From: Maridesulfovibrio sp.
GTDB taxonomy: Bacteria; Desulfobacterota; Desulfovibrionia; Desulfovibrionales; Desulfovibrionaceae
Direction: 5' to 3'
Length of the DNA stretch: 64,000 nucleotides
Assembly (NCBI RefSeq): GCF_963676065.1
Contig: NZ_OY780933.1
Location: 2,892,122-2,956,121 of the forward strand
Part shown: in pieces, positions 44,733 through 52,850 of the stretch
How positions within the stretch are numbered: the first letter of the stretch is position 1
How the letters are laid out: every line of letters begins with the position of its first letter
Notes under the pieces: model-generated
The model's input: only the letters and a program-made list of their open reading frames with translations
Told to the model about the DNA's origin: nothing
Database searches by the model: none
Made by a program: the position numbers and the translations under genes

Positions 44733-45149
44733 ATGACTAGTTCGGTATCTGTCGGCTGGGGAGTGAGGATAAGGGTCTTTATCCTTTTTGTTCTGGGGGC
44801 CTTGCTGTTTGTACCGGGGGCGGTGATGGTGATGGTCGGAATTTTTGATATGGATCTTAATTCTGATGATACCGTTGCTATGCTTATAATGGGCGGTGCG
44901 CTCAGCTTTTGCGGGCTCGTCATCTGGGTGACCATGCGTAAAATTTATCGGCGCGGTAAGCAGAGAGCTGCCTATATACGCAGTCAGGAAGAAGAGGGGC
45001 TGCTGATGGGAACAGGGATGATACATATGCATAATATGGCTGCCATGCATGATGTGGACGAAACAGCTGATGATTCGGATATTAACACGGATATTGATTC
45101 CGGCGACGATTTTGATGACGGAGGCGGTGATTTTGATATCGGAGATTGA
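44733..45149 (+). CDS. Small membrane protein with acidic C-terminal tail
   Basis: 138 residues, no recognised family. Two membrane helices (about 10-32 and 48-68) are followed by a basic stretch (MRKIYRRGKQRAAYIR), a Met/His-rich segment (MIHMHNMAAMH), then a strongly acidic Asp/Gly tail (DDFDDGGGDFDIGD). The Met/His and Asp-rich tail could bind metal or be disordered. That is only a suggestion. Start ATG 44733 follows AGGGTGGG. The GTG at 44724 is less likely. It is convergent with the AraC gene, one base apart. Confidence 0.7.
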   Translation: MTSSVSVGWGVRIRVFILFVLGALLFVPGAVMVMVGIFDMDLNSDDTVAMLIMGGALSFCGLVIWVTMRKIYRRGKQRAAYIRSQEEEGLLMGTGMIHMHNMAAMHDVDETADDSDINTDIDSGDDFDDGGGDFDIGD

Positions 45150-45935
45150 TCAGCAGGATTTATTTAATAGTTTTACATAAGCGTGTGCGGTTAATCCGTA
45201 CACGCTTTTAAATTGACGGTTAAAGTGGGACAGATCGTAAAAACCGCATTTGATCATAACCGTATATAATTCCAGACCTTCATCCAGATATTTTTTAGCT
45301 TGTTCTATCCTGTGCGCCAGAAAAAACTGATAAGGAGAAAGCCCTTTGATGGCCTTGAACTGACGGATGAAATGAAATTTCGACATTTCAATTTCACTGC
45401 AAATTTCATCCAGCTTAAGGGGAGCTTCAAAGTTGCAATGCATTATTTCAATTGCTTTATTTATCGCTTTGAAATTTTTGGGTGTTTGCAACTCATCGTT
45501 TGTGTTTGAAGCTCGCCGAACCACGTCCATTATCAATTCACTGATCAGCAGCTCTCCGTGCCCGGCCTCGATTGAGCGGGTTAGTCGGATAATGCTTTCC
45601 GCCAGTTTGTGGTCATAGATAATAGGAGATGAAAATAGAAACACATCCTTTTTTCCAGAAACATTTTCAAATAATTTCCGTGGAATGTAGGACATTACGT
45701 ATTCAAGACCGCTCTTATCTCCGGAACAGCCGTCATGCAACTGCTCCGGCTGAAAAAACATTATTCCGCCGGGACCGGACTTTAATGTTTCACCTTCCAG
45801 CCAGTATTTTTGAATACCGGTCAAGGTTACTCCTATGGCGTACTCCTCGTGTGAATGCTTGCGGTATTCGAATTTATCGAATTTCGCTGAAAGTACGGTC
45901 AGGTCATCATGTTTTGTGTAATTAAATTCTCGCAT
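45150..45935 (-). CDS. AraC-family transcriptional regulator
   Basis: 261 residues. An N-terminal cupin-like ligand domain (about 15-150, with RKHSHEEYAIGVTLTG and PGGIMFFQPEQLHDG) is followed by the double helix-turn-helix at the C-terminus: LDEICSEIEMSKFHFIRQFK, then LSPYQFFLAHRIEQAKKYL and CGFYDLSHFNRQFKSVYGL. Proteins of this AraC/cupin layout often regulate a neighbouring LysE-type exporter. Here a LysE gene lies 9 bases upstream on the same strand. The effector is unknown. Confidence 0.93.
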   Translation of the reverse strand: MREFNYTKHDDLTVLSAKFDKFEYRKHSHEEYAIGVTLTGIQKYWLEGETLKSGPGGIMFFQPEQLHDGCSGDKSGLEYVMSYIPRKLFENVSGKKDVFLFSSPIIYDHKLAESIIRLTRSIEAGHGELLISELIMDVVRRASNTNDELQTPKNFKAINKAIEIMHCNFEAPLKLDEICSEIEMSKFHFIRQFKAIKGLSPYQFFLAHRIEQAKKYLDEGLELYTVMIKCGFYDLSHFNRQFKSVYGLTAHAYVKLLNKSC

Positions 45936-45944
45936 GGCACGTGT

Positions 45945-46532
45945 TTAGATAAGATTTTCTATTCCTGAAATCGACCATGCACAGTAAACCATGGTCAGGG
46001 CAAGAATAACGTTGGCCTGTTTTTGATATGGGCGCAGGTAGCGGCGGAAAAGTGACCCCAGTACAACCCACGAACTATAAGCGCACATTCCTATAAATGA
46101 AAGTATAAGGACGTAGCGGGCAATGTCGAGCGGATCGGTATAGGCGGGGATTACGAAGCTGCCGATTACAGTCAGGGTGAAAAGTACCACTTTCGGGTTG
46201 ATGAACTGCATTGTGAACCCGGTGACAAAGCCGCCGCAGCTACCTGCCTCTCCGCCGCTATCCATGTGCAGTATCTTCCATGCAAGATAGAGTATGTATG
46301 CGGTCCCGATGCACTGCATCACGACCTGTATACCGGGGATAAGCTCCATAAGGTAACTATTCAAAGCCGCTGAAAGGCTGAGCATGATGGCAAATGCAAG
46401 TGAAGCCCCGGCGACAAATTCAAAGGCTTTTTTAGGGCCGTGGTTCTGGGCGGTGGAAAAGATTACTATATTTGAAGGTCCGGGCGTGAAGGTGACCACT
46501 ATGCTGTATGCCAGGAAGGCTGCAATATTCAT
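45945..46532 (-). CDS. LysE/RhtB-family amino-acid exporter
   Basis: 195 residues with six membrane helices. The family start is clear: AFLAYSIVVTFTPGPSNIVIFSTA, carrying the conserved TPGPxN motif, then GPKKAFEFVAGASLAF and QFINPKVVLFTLTVIG. Members export basic or neutral amino acids and related molecules. I moved the start to ATG 46532 (MNIAAF), preceded by GGAG. The longer frame to 46565 lacks a site. It forms an operon with the AraC gene. Confidence 0.92.
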   Translation of the reverse strand: MNIAAFLAYSIVVTFTPGPSNIVIFSTAQNHGPKKAFEFVAGASLAFAIMLSLSAALNSYLMELIPGIQVVMQCIGTAYILYLAWKILHMDSGGEAGSCGGFVTGFTMQFINPKVVLFTLTVIGSFVIPAYTDPLDIARYVLILSFIGMCAYSSWVVLGSLFRRYLRPYQKQANVILALTMVYCAWSISGIENLI

Positions 46533-46628
46533 TGTTTTTCTCCATGCTGTTTTTATTCTGATCACGAATGTGACATGGAGGCCGTTTTAATGAATAGTAC
46601 AAAGTTGCTCAGCTCACTTATAATTTAA

Positions 46629-47309
46629 TTATTTAAGACAGCCGCCTTCGCTGCAATTAATCAGCTTACTGATATCCTCAATCCGTATTTCACTGCCATC
46701 GACTGAGATTAATCCTCCGGCGGCCATTTTTTTCATAGCACGTGAAAGGGCTTCCGGAGTGATACCGATGATCTTGGAAAGTTCACGGTAGGATATATCC
46801 ATTTCTACTAGTCCGTTTTTTTCGCGGGTCAGGAAATAGGCTGCAAGTCTGGAGGGAACCTGTTTCAGTGCCAGTGAGTCGATCATTTCCATGGCATCTT
46901 TCAGCCGTCTGGACATGATGCGCATCATATGCATTAAAATGGTCGGATCTTCCTGAGCCAGTTTTTCGTATTCCGCAGGCTTGATGAAAAGCACCCGGCT
47001 GTCTTCCAGTGCGCCAATATTTGCGGGCAGGACTCCATCCGAGAAAACGGAGCAGAGGCAGAACGGCTCGCCCGGACCGAAAACGAAAATTGTCTGTTCC
47101 TTTCCATCATCTGATATTTTGAAAAGCTTAACTTTTCCGGAAAGCAGAATGTGAAGTCCTTTGGATGAATTGTCTTCGCTGAAGAAGATCTTTTTTTTGG
47201 GGACTTCACTCACCGTTGCATGCAGGGCTATTTTTTCCAACTGTTCTTTTTTTAGTCCGGAAAAGATTGCGAATTTACTGATTTCCAATTCTAGTTTTTG
47301 TGTATTCAT
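46629..47309 (-). CDS. Crp/Fnr-family transcriptional regulator
   Basis: 226 residues. An N-terminal cyclic-nucleotide-binding-like beta roll (about 15-130, EDNSSKGLHILLSGKVKLFK, GEPFCLCSVF) is joined by a dimer helix to a C-terminal winged helix (YRELSKIIGITPEALSRAMKKM). The HTH sequence TPEALSRAMKKM matches the Fnr/HcpR branch. Cysteines are found at FCLCS near 90 and at the C-terminus (CSEGGC), but the classic N-terminal Fnr Cys cluster is missing. It is divergent from the BASS permease, and a perfect FNR-type palindrome lies in the shared region, so it may control both. Confidence 0.92.
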   Translation of the reverse strand: MNTQKLELEISKFAIFSGLKKEQLEKIALHATVSEVPKKKIFFSEDNSSKGLHILLSGKVKLFKISDDGKEQTIFVFGPGEPFCLCSVFSDGVLPANIGALEDSRVLFIKPAEYEKLAQEDPTILMHMMRIMSRRLKDAMEMIDSLALKQVPSRLAAYFLTREKNGLVEMDISYRELSKIIGITPEALSRAMKKMAAGGLISVDGSEIRIEDISKLINCSEGGCLK

Positions 47310-47333
47310 ATTTTTTGAAAAAAAGTGTTTGTG

Positions 47334-47347
47334 TTGATCATGATCAA
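47334..47347. promoter_or_regulatory. Perfect FNR/HcpR-type operator palindrome
   Basis: TTGATCATGATCAA: fully symmetrical and equal to the TTGAT-N4-ATCAA consensus. It lies 25 bases upstream of the Crp/Fnr gene and 86 bases upstream of the permease start, so it is placed for divergent or autoregulatory control. Confidence 0.85.
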
Positions 47348-47432
47348 TGTGTGTTTGCTTTTCTTGCTTTAGTTTTTAGCCCATGAGGATGGGGTTGGGC
47401 AACAATTGAAATTAAAAGCAAAGGAGAAGAAT

Positions 47433-48425
47433 ATGTGGACTATTTTACAGAAAATTACAAAAAATTTGATCGTCGCCATTCCGATTATGATGATTGCGGG
47501 GTTTCTGTTTGGCATGGCCTTTAATCCTCCATGGCTTAAGTCCCTGATTGTTCCTTTCACCTTTTTGATGGTCTATCCCATGATGGTCACTCTAAAAATT
47601 AAGAAGGTCTTTGAGGGCGGCGACACCAAGGCTCAGTTTTTGACCCAGTTAATAAATTTTGGAATCGTACCTTTTGTGGCATATGGTTTCGGATTATATT
47701 TCTTTAGTGATAAACCCTACATGGCTCTTGGTCTGTTGCTGGCCGGACTAGTACCCACCAGCGGTATGACCATTTCATGGACCGGTTTTGCAAAGGGCAA
47801 TATGTCCGCGGCTGTCAAAATGACCGTAGTCGGGCTTATTGCCGGTTCGCTGCTGACTCCTTTTTTTGTGAAAATGTTGCTTGGAACTTCGATTGAAATC
47901 AACCTTCTTGCTGTGTTTAAGCAGATTGTGTTTATCGTCTTTTTGCCCATGATCCTTGGTTTTATTACTCAGCGTGTTCTGGTCCGCAGGTACGGGCAGG
48001 AGGATTTTCAAAAGTATATCGGACCGAAGTTCCCTACTTTGTCCACGCTGGGCGTGCTGGGAATAGTTTTTGTGGCTTTGGCTTTGAAAGCCAAGACCAT
48101 TGCTTCCGCGCCGGAAGTGCTTTTAAGTATCCTTGTTCCGCTTTTGGTGCTCTACATGTTCAACTTTATACTGAGTACGCTGATAGGCAAGTCCTTTTTG
48201 CCAAGAGGTGACGCTATAGCTCTGGTCTACGGGTCGGTAATGCGGAATCTTTCCATCGCATTGGCTATTGCCATCAATGCCTTCGGTCCTCAGGGCTCGG
48301 ATGCCGCTCTGGTTATCGCTGTAGCTTACGTTATTCAGGTTCAGTCAGCGGCGTGGTATGTGCGTTTTACTGATAAGATTTTTGGCGACAATAAGGCGGT
48401 TAAACTTGCTTGCCAAAATGGATAA
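47433..48425 (+). CDS. BASS/ACR3-superfamily permease (arsenic-resistance-protein-like)
   Basis: 330 residues with about ten membrane helices. The domain resembles the bile acid:sodium symporter / ACR3 family: an early FLFGMAFNPPWLKSLIVPF, GLLLAGLVPTSGMTISWTG in the middle, and a late RNLSIALAIAINAFGPQGSD crossover region. Such proteins move organic anions or arsenite. Substrate is not decided by the sequence, and no arsR or arsC is adjacent. Start ATG 47433 follows AAGGAGAA. It is divergent from a Crp/Fnr regulator with an FNR-type operator between them, so expression is likely redox- or nitrosative-stress-responsive. A strong terminator follows. Confidence 0.82.
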   Translation: MWTILQKITKNLIVAIPIMMIAGFLFGMAFNPPWLKSLIVPFTFLMVYPMMVTLKIKKVFEGGDTKAQFLTQLINFGIVPFVAYGFGLYFFSDKPYMALGLLLAGLVPTSGMTISWTGFAKGNMSAAVKMTVVGLIAGSLLTPFFVKMLLGTSIEINLLAVFKQIVFIVFLPMILGFITQRVLVRRYGQEDFQKYIGPKFPTLSTLGVLGIVFVALALKAKTIASAPEVLLSILVPLLVLYMFNFILSTLIGKSFLPRGDAIALVYGSVMRNLSIALAIAINAFGPQGSDAALVIAVAYVIQVQSAAWYVRFTDKIFGDNKAVKLACQNG

Positions 48426-48462
48426 GTCTTAAACAGCCATAATTTTAATAGATTATGACACA

Positions 48463-48501
48463 AAAATGACCTCACCTGAATAAGATGGGGTCATTTTTTT
48501 T
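48463..48501 (+). terminator. Rho-independent terminator after the BASS permease
   Basis: AAAATGACCTCA and TGGGGTCATTTT form a 12-bp stem (one G-T pair) with an 11-base loop and a run of Ts. Confidence 0.92.
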
Positions 48502-48511
48502 TGCAACCCTA

Positions 48512-48540
48512 TTGACAATGAGAACCGTTTTCAATAAATT
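48512..48540 (+). promoter_or_regulatory. Promoter overlapped by a Fur-like operator
   Basis: TTGACA (48512-48517), 17 bases, TAAATT (48535-48540) make a good sigma-70 promoter. Between and across the boxes the sequence TGACAATGAGAACCGTTTTCA has the NATNAT-like inverted layout of Fur sites (TGAGAA opposite TTTTCA), so repressor binding would block RNA polymerase. It drives the small TPR gene at 48590. Confidence 0.6.
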
Positions 48541-48589
48541 AAACTCAACAAGATGACGTTGTAATGAATAAAAAGGACAGGAAGTAGAT

Positions 48590-48904
48590 ATGTGTAATTT
48601 AGGTAAAGCATGGAATTTGAGCAGGGAAGGCATGAAAGCCTGCAATGAAGGTGATTTTGAAAAAGCTGAAAATAACCTGAAAACCGCAATTCAAATGTCT
48701 CAGTGCAAGTCAAAAAAAATCCATCGGGCTACTCTGCATAATAATTTAGCGGTAGTTTTGCAGATGTCCGGTAAAGTGGAAGATGCGGTCAGCGCATACG
48801 ATCTGGCAATCGGTTTTTTGAATCCGGATCATAAAGGACAGGCGGCTTTGATAGATAGAATTGCTTCAAAGCGCGATGAGCTAAAGCGAAAAATAGCGGC
48901 ATAA
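48590..48904 (+). CDS. Small TPR-repeat protein
   Basis: 104 residues, cytoplasmic, essentially two to three helical TPR units: GKAWNLSREGMKACNEGDFEKAENNLKTA-type first repeat, then HRATLHNNLAVVLQMSGKVEDAVSAYDLAI, then a capping helix. Such proteins mediate protein-protein contact and have no enzymatic activity. The ATG follows AGGAAG. It is monocistronic between two terminators and preceded by a promoter with a Fur-like site, which suggests iron-responsive expression. Its partner is unknown. Confidence 0.8.
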   Translation: MCNLGKAWNLSREGMKACNEGDFEKAENNLKTAIQMSQCKSKKIHRATLHNNLAVVLQMSGKVEDAVSAYDLAIGFLNPDHKGQAALIDRIASKRDELKRKIAA

Positions 48905-48936
48905 ATTTCTGACATACGCATCTCCTCCTTGATCAG

Positions 48937-48966
48937 GGCGGAACTCCGGTTATGGGGTTCCGCCTT
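48937..48966 (+). terminator. Rho-independent terminator after the TPR gene
   Basis: GGCGGAACTCC and GGGGTTCCGCC form an 11-bp stem (with G-T pairing allowed) and are followed by TTATCTATTT. Confidence 0.85.
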
Positions 48967-49059
48967 ATCTATTTAATGATGAAAATAGGTTTTATTGATC
49001 GATTGAGCGCTAAAGTAGGAAAAATCGACACTAATTGTGGAGGAACTCCTTTAAGGGGG

Positions 49060-49087
49060 TTGACTTTGTGGGGAAACTGCCTAAATA
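49060..49087 (+). promoter_or_regulatory. Sigma-70-type promoter for tig
   Basis: TTGACT (49060-49065), 16 bases, TAAATA (49082-49087), about 110 bases before the trigger factor start. The rest of the gap from 48967 to 49205 holds only a short AGGAACTCCT-like inverted repeat at 49040. Confidence 0.5.
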
Positions 49088-49205
49088 ATCCCAGTTCTTT
49101 TGTTGGAATAATGTAAAAAACTTCACTTAGACCGACACAAGCCAAAGTACACAACTGCCGGGGCGATTTGCTGCCGGCGGATATATTTTCCAGGAGGATG
49201 CCAAG

Positions 49206-50513
49206 ATGGATTTTAATATTGAAGAAGTATCAGCGGTAGAAAGAGAGATTAAAGTTTCCGTACCCGCTGAAGAAGTCGGTGCCGCTCTGGACGCGACCGT
49301 TGCCCTGTACAAAGTTCAGACCCCGGTTAAGGGTTTTAGAAAAGGTAAGGTTCCCGCTTCCGTTATCCAGTCCAAGTATAAAAAACAGATCATCAACGAA
49401 GCAACCACTGACCTGATTAACTACCAGATCAATGAAATCCTCAATGGCGAGTCTTTCGTACCTGTTTCCAAGATTGATGTTGACGCTAAGGAACTCGTTC
49501 GCGGTGAAGACTTCAACTATGTGATCAAGTTTGAAGTTGTTCCTGAATTTGATACTCCCGGCTACCTCGGTCTTTCCGTTGAAGAAGAACGTGCAGAAGT
49601 TGCCGAAGATGAACTTAAGGATGTTGAAAACAGACTCCTGCAGTCCATGGCTAAGATCGCTCCTATCGAGGAAGATCGCCCCGCTAAAGACGGTGAACTC
49701 GCTTCCGTTACTTTTTCCGCTGAAATGGACGGTGAACCCATCCCCGGTGTTCAGGCAGACAACTTTGACCTGCCCATCGGTGAAGGCCACTCCCTTGAAG
49801 AATTTGAAGAATTCGTCAAGACTCTGAAATCCGGTGAATCCGGTGAAACCGACATCACCTTTCCTGAAGATTTCATTAACACAGACCTCGCCGGCAAGAC
49901 CGCTACCATGAAGGTAACAGTTCATGCTGTTAAAGAACGCAAAATGCCTGAACTCACTGACGAAATCGTCAAGCAGGCAGGTGGCTTCGAGTCTGTTGAA
50001 AAAATGCGTGAAATCGTAAAGCAGTCTTACACTGCAAACCGCAAACAGCTCAACAAGTCTGCAGCCCAGACCAAACTGATCAGCGGAATTGTAAAAGAAC
50101 TCGACTTTCCTCTTCCTCCTTCTCTCATGAATGACCGCCTTGAACGTATGGTTGCCGATGTTATCACTCGCGCAGAACGTTCAGGTAAGAGCTTTGAGTC
50201 TCTTGGTAAAACCATGGAAGAGCTTCGTGAAGAGCAGCGTCCCGTTGCTGAAGAATCCGTACGTACTGAAATCTTCCTGCTTACCGTTGCCAAACGTGAA
50301 GAGCTCGAAGTTCAGCCTCAGGAAGTTGAAGGCGCTCTTTACCAGATCGCTCAGCAGACTCAGCAGGATCTCAGCTCCGTTAAGTCCTACTACGAAGAGA
50401 ACAACCTTATCGTTCCCCTCAAGGACCGCCTGCTTGCAGACAAAGCAGCTGAGTTCATTTATGAAAACGCTGATGTTACTGAAATCGATCCCGTCAAAAA
50501 GGACGAAGAGTAA
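49206..50513 (+). CDS. tig: Trigger factor (ribosome-associated chaperone, peptidyl-prolyl isomerase)
   Basis: 435 residues, the usual length. The N-terminal ribosome-binding domain (1-120) has the signature GFRKGKVPASVI near residue 44. The FKBP-type PPIase domain spans about 155-245 (GELASVTFSAEMDGEPIPG, GETDITFPEDF). The helical C-terminal chaperone arms follow. It binds ribosomal protein L23 at the exit tunnel and shields nascent chains. The ATG at 49206 has AGGAGG a little further upstream than ideal. Its neighbours clpP, clpX and lon on the same strand form the protein-quality-control locus typical of many bacteria. A terminator follows, so tig is probably its own unit. Confidence 0.97.
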   Translation: MDFNIEEVSAVEREIKVSVPAEEVGAALDATVALYKVQTPVKGFRKGKVPASVIQSKYKKQIINEATTDLINYQINEILNGESFVPVSKIDVDAKELVRGEDFNYVIKFEVVPEFDTPGYLGLSVEEERAEVAEDELKDVENRLLQSMAKIAPIEEDRPAKDGELASVTFSAEMDGEPIPGVQADNFDLPIGEGHSLEEFEEFVKTLKSGESGETDITFPEDFINTDLAGKTATMKVTVHAVKERKMPELTDEIVKQAGGFESVEKMREIVKQSYTANRKQLNKSAAQTKLISGIVKELDFPLPPSLMNDRLERMVADVITRAERSGKSFESLGKTMEELREEQRPVAEESVRTEIFLLTVAKREELEVQPQEVEGALYQIAQQTQQDLSSVKSYYEENNLIVPLKDRLLADKAAEFIYENADVTEIDPVKKDEE

Positions 50514-50538
50514 TTTCGACCCGTTTATAGACATATCC

Positions 50539-50572
50539 GGCGGCGTGGTTGCTCTGACCGCGCCGCCTTTTT
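50539..50572 (+). terminator. Rho-independent terminator after tig
   Basis: GGCGGCGTGG and CCGCGCCGCC pair along ten positions with a nine-base loop, then TTTTTG. Confidence 0.92.
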
Positions 50573-50610
50573 GCTTTTGCAGGAAATGGGTTGTGAATAA
50601 TTCTATATGC

Positions 50611-50635
50611 GGTTAACAGTGTATACTGTTGAACC
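50611..50635. promoter_or_regulatory. Inverted repeat upstream of clpP (possible operator)
   Basis: GGTTAACAGT and ACTGTTGAACC surround GTAT, giving nearly complete dyad symmetry with one inserted base. It lies 135 bases before clpP. The bound protein is unknown. A second small hairpin (TTCCGTTCC/GGACGGAA) lies at 50692-50713. Confidence 0.4.
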
Positions 50636-50770
50636 AGCCGGATTTGTACTTGTACTCATGCATTCAAATGTTTAGGATGATGACAGGTTCTTTCCGTTCC
50701 ACAGAGGACGGAATTATTTTCAATTGGTTTAAGTTTTATTAATATTACTAAATATTTCCCGGAGATATAG

Positions 50771-51379
50771 ATGTCTGGAACCATACCTATTGTTGTTGAA
50801 ACTACCGGGCGTAGTGAACGCGCTTATGATATTTACTCCCGCCTGCTCAAAGATAGAATCATTGTGCTCAGCGGTGAAATCAATGATCATGTCGCCAGTG
50901 TGGTCTGCGCTCAGCTGCTTTTTCTGGAGTCTGAAGATCCCGAAAAAGAAATCTATATGTATATTAATTCCCCCGGCGGTGTGGTAACAGCCGGAATGGC
51001 CATTTACGATACAATGCAGTATATCTCCGCTCCGGTTGCCACCCTGTGTATGGGACAGGCCGCCAGCATGGGCGCTTTTCTGCTCAGTGCGGGAGAGAAA
51101 GGACAGCGCTATTCCCTTCCTCACAGCCGTATCCTCATCCACCAGCCTCTGGGCGGAGCACAGGGACAGGCTACTGATATTGATATCCAGGCCCGTGAAA
51201 TTTTAAGACTTAGAAAATCCCTCAACTCTATCATGGCCGAGAATACCGGAAGATCTGTGGAAGAGGTTGAGAAGGATACGGATCGCGATAACTTCATGTC
51301 CGCTGATGAAGCTGTTAAGTACGGCCTCATTGATAAGGTCCTGAAGAATCGCGGAAATATTGAATCCAAGGAAGGTTAA
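50771..51379 (+). CDS. clpP: ATP-dependent Clp protease proteolytic subunit
   Basis: 202 residues. The catalytic triad is present: Ser in [12 protein letters not shown] near residue 97, His in [15 protein letters not shown] near 122, and Asp near 171 in ERDTDRDNF-like context ([12 protein letters not shown]). The MYINSPGG substrate loop is near 63. It forms the 14-mer proteolytic chamber that works with ClpX, encoded 6 bases downstream. The ATG follows GGAG. The upstream gap of 200 bases holds an inverted repeat and hairpin. Confidence 0.98.
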   Translation: MSGTIPIVVETTGRSERAYDIYSRLLKDRIIVLSGEINDHVASVVCAQLLFLESEDPEKEIYMYINSPGGVVTAGMAIYDTMQYISAPVATLCMGQAASMGAFLLSAGEKGQRYSLPHSRILIHQPLGGAQGQATDIDIQAREILRLRKSLNSIMAENTGRSVEEVEKDTDRDNFMSADEAVKYGLIDKVLKNRGNIESKEG

Positions 51380-51385
51380 TTCCTG

Positions 51386-52639
51386 ATGAGTAATGAAAAT
51401 AAAGGTTCAGGACAGGACCTTCATTGCTCCTTTTGCTCCAAGTCTCAGGACGAGGTGCAGCGGCTGATCGCCGGGCCGGATGTCTATATCTGCGACGAAT
51501 GCGTCCAGCTTTGCAATGACATCATGGCTCAGGAAGCGGTCGGTGAGGAGTTTGATGCAGGTAAACTTCTGTCTCCACAAGAAATTAAAGATTTGCTTGA
51601 TGAATATGTTATCGGACAGGAACATCCCAAAAAGATTCTGGCCGTTGCTGTTCACAACCATTATAAACGTGTTTTTTACACCCAATCCAGCGGCACTGAT
51701 GATATTGAAATCGATAAGAGCAACATTCTGCTGATCGGTCCTACCGGTTCCGGTAAGACGTTGCTCGCGCAGACTTTGGCCCGGGTGCTTAAAGTGCCTT
51801 TTGCCATTGCAGATGCTACCACACTGACCGAAGCCGGTTACGTTGGAGAGGACGTTGAAAATATTCTCGTCCAGCTTTTGCAGAATGCCGATTACGACAT
51901 TGATGCCGCATCCCGAGGAATCATCTACATAGATGAGATCGACAAAATCTCCCGTAAGGGGGACAGTCCGTCCATCACCCGTGATGTCTCCGGTGAAGGC
52001 GTGCAGCAGGCGCTGCTCAAAATCATTGAAGGAACTGAGGCTAATATTCCGCCCAAAGGTGGACGTAAACATCCGCAGCAGGAATTCATCAGGCTCGATA
52101 CTTCCAATATCCTCTTCATTCTCGGCGGTGCTTTCATCGGTCTGGATAATATTGTGCAGCAGCGCATGTCCGGTTCCGGTATCGGCTTCGGCGCTAATGT
52201 TGAGAGTAAAACAGAAAAGGGTATCAGCGGGATGTTTTCTAAGGCAGAGCCCGCCGATCTGGTCAAGTTCGGCCTTATTCCCGAATTTGTAGGTCGTATC
52301 CCGGTTCAGACCGCTCTTTCCGAGCTGACTGAAGAAGATCTGGTACGTATCCTTCAGGAACCCAAGAATGCGTTGGTCAAGCAGTACAAAAAGATGTTCG
52401 ATCTTGATGGAGTCCGTCTTACCTTCACAGCCAATGCCCTGAAATCTATTGCTTCCAAAGCAGTGGAACGTAAAACAGGTGCTCGCGGCCTGCGTAATGT
52501 TCTAGAGTCTATTATGCTCGACATTATGTATAAGCTTCCCTCCATGAGTGGAGTTAAAGAGTGCGTGATAAATAAGAGCGTGGTTGAGAACGGAATGGAA
52601 CCCATTTTGTTTTTTCATAATGAAGTGAAAAGCGCATAG
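51386..52639 (+). CDS. clpX: ATP-dependent Clp protease ATP-binding subunit ClpX
   Basis: 417 residues. The N-terminal zinc-binding domain has CSFCSK and CDECVQLC. The AAA+ core has Walker [13 protein letters not shown] near 115, the pore loop GYVGEDVE, Walker [11 protein letters not shown], and sensor 2 in [12 protein letters not shown]. The substrate-gripping and ClpP-docking loops fit the family, including [11 protein letters not shown]. It unfolds tagged substrates and feeds them to ClpP. It lies 6 bases after clpP in a two-gene operon closed by a strong terminator. Confidence 0.98.
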   Translation: MSNENKGSGQDLHCSFCSKSQDEVQRLIAGPDVYICDECVQLCNDIMAQEAVGEEFDAGKLLSPQEIKDLLDEYVIGQEHPKKILAVAVHNHYKRVFYTQSSGTDDIEIDKSNILLIGPTGSGKTLLAQTLARVLKVPFAIADATTLTEAGYVGEDVENILVQLLQNADYDIDAASRGIIYIDEIDKISRKGDSPSITRDVSGEGVQQALLKIIEGTEANIPPKGGRKHPQQEFIRLDTSNILFILGGAFIGLDNIVQQRMSGSGIGFGANVESKTEKGISGMFSKAEPADLVKFGLIPEFVGRIPVQTALSELTEEDLVRILQEPKNALVKQYKKMFDLDGVRLTFTANALKSIASKAVERKTGARGLRNVLESIMLDIMYKLPSMSGVKECVINKSVVENGMEPILFFHNEVKSA

Positions 52640-52662
52640 CTCTTAAATAGTTAATGATCACT

Positions 52663-52698
52663 AAAGCCTCCGGTCTGAATGGACCGGAGGCTTTTTGT
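52663..52698 (+). terminator. Rho-independent terminator after clpX
   Basis: AAAGCCTCCGGTC and GACCGGAGGCTTT form a perfect 13-bp stem with a 6-base loop and T-run. Confidence 0.95.
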
Positions 52699-52850
52699 TT
52701 TTATTCCAGACTGGTTAAATGATGTAATAATTTTTTACTTAAGGAGACTTTATCAAAGGGATTGGCAAAAAATGATTAATGACGTATTAAATACATTGAC
52801 TAAATTAATTAATTTTTAATTATTCTACAGCAGTTTACCCCGGTTCCTAT

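Noticed and set aside
49230-49925. 231-residue minus-strand frame within tig
   Set aside because: An antisense shadow created by the biased codon use of the highly expressed trigger factor gene.
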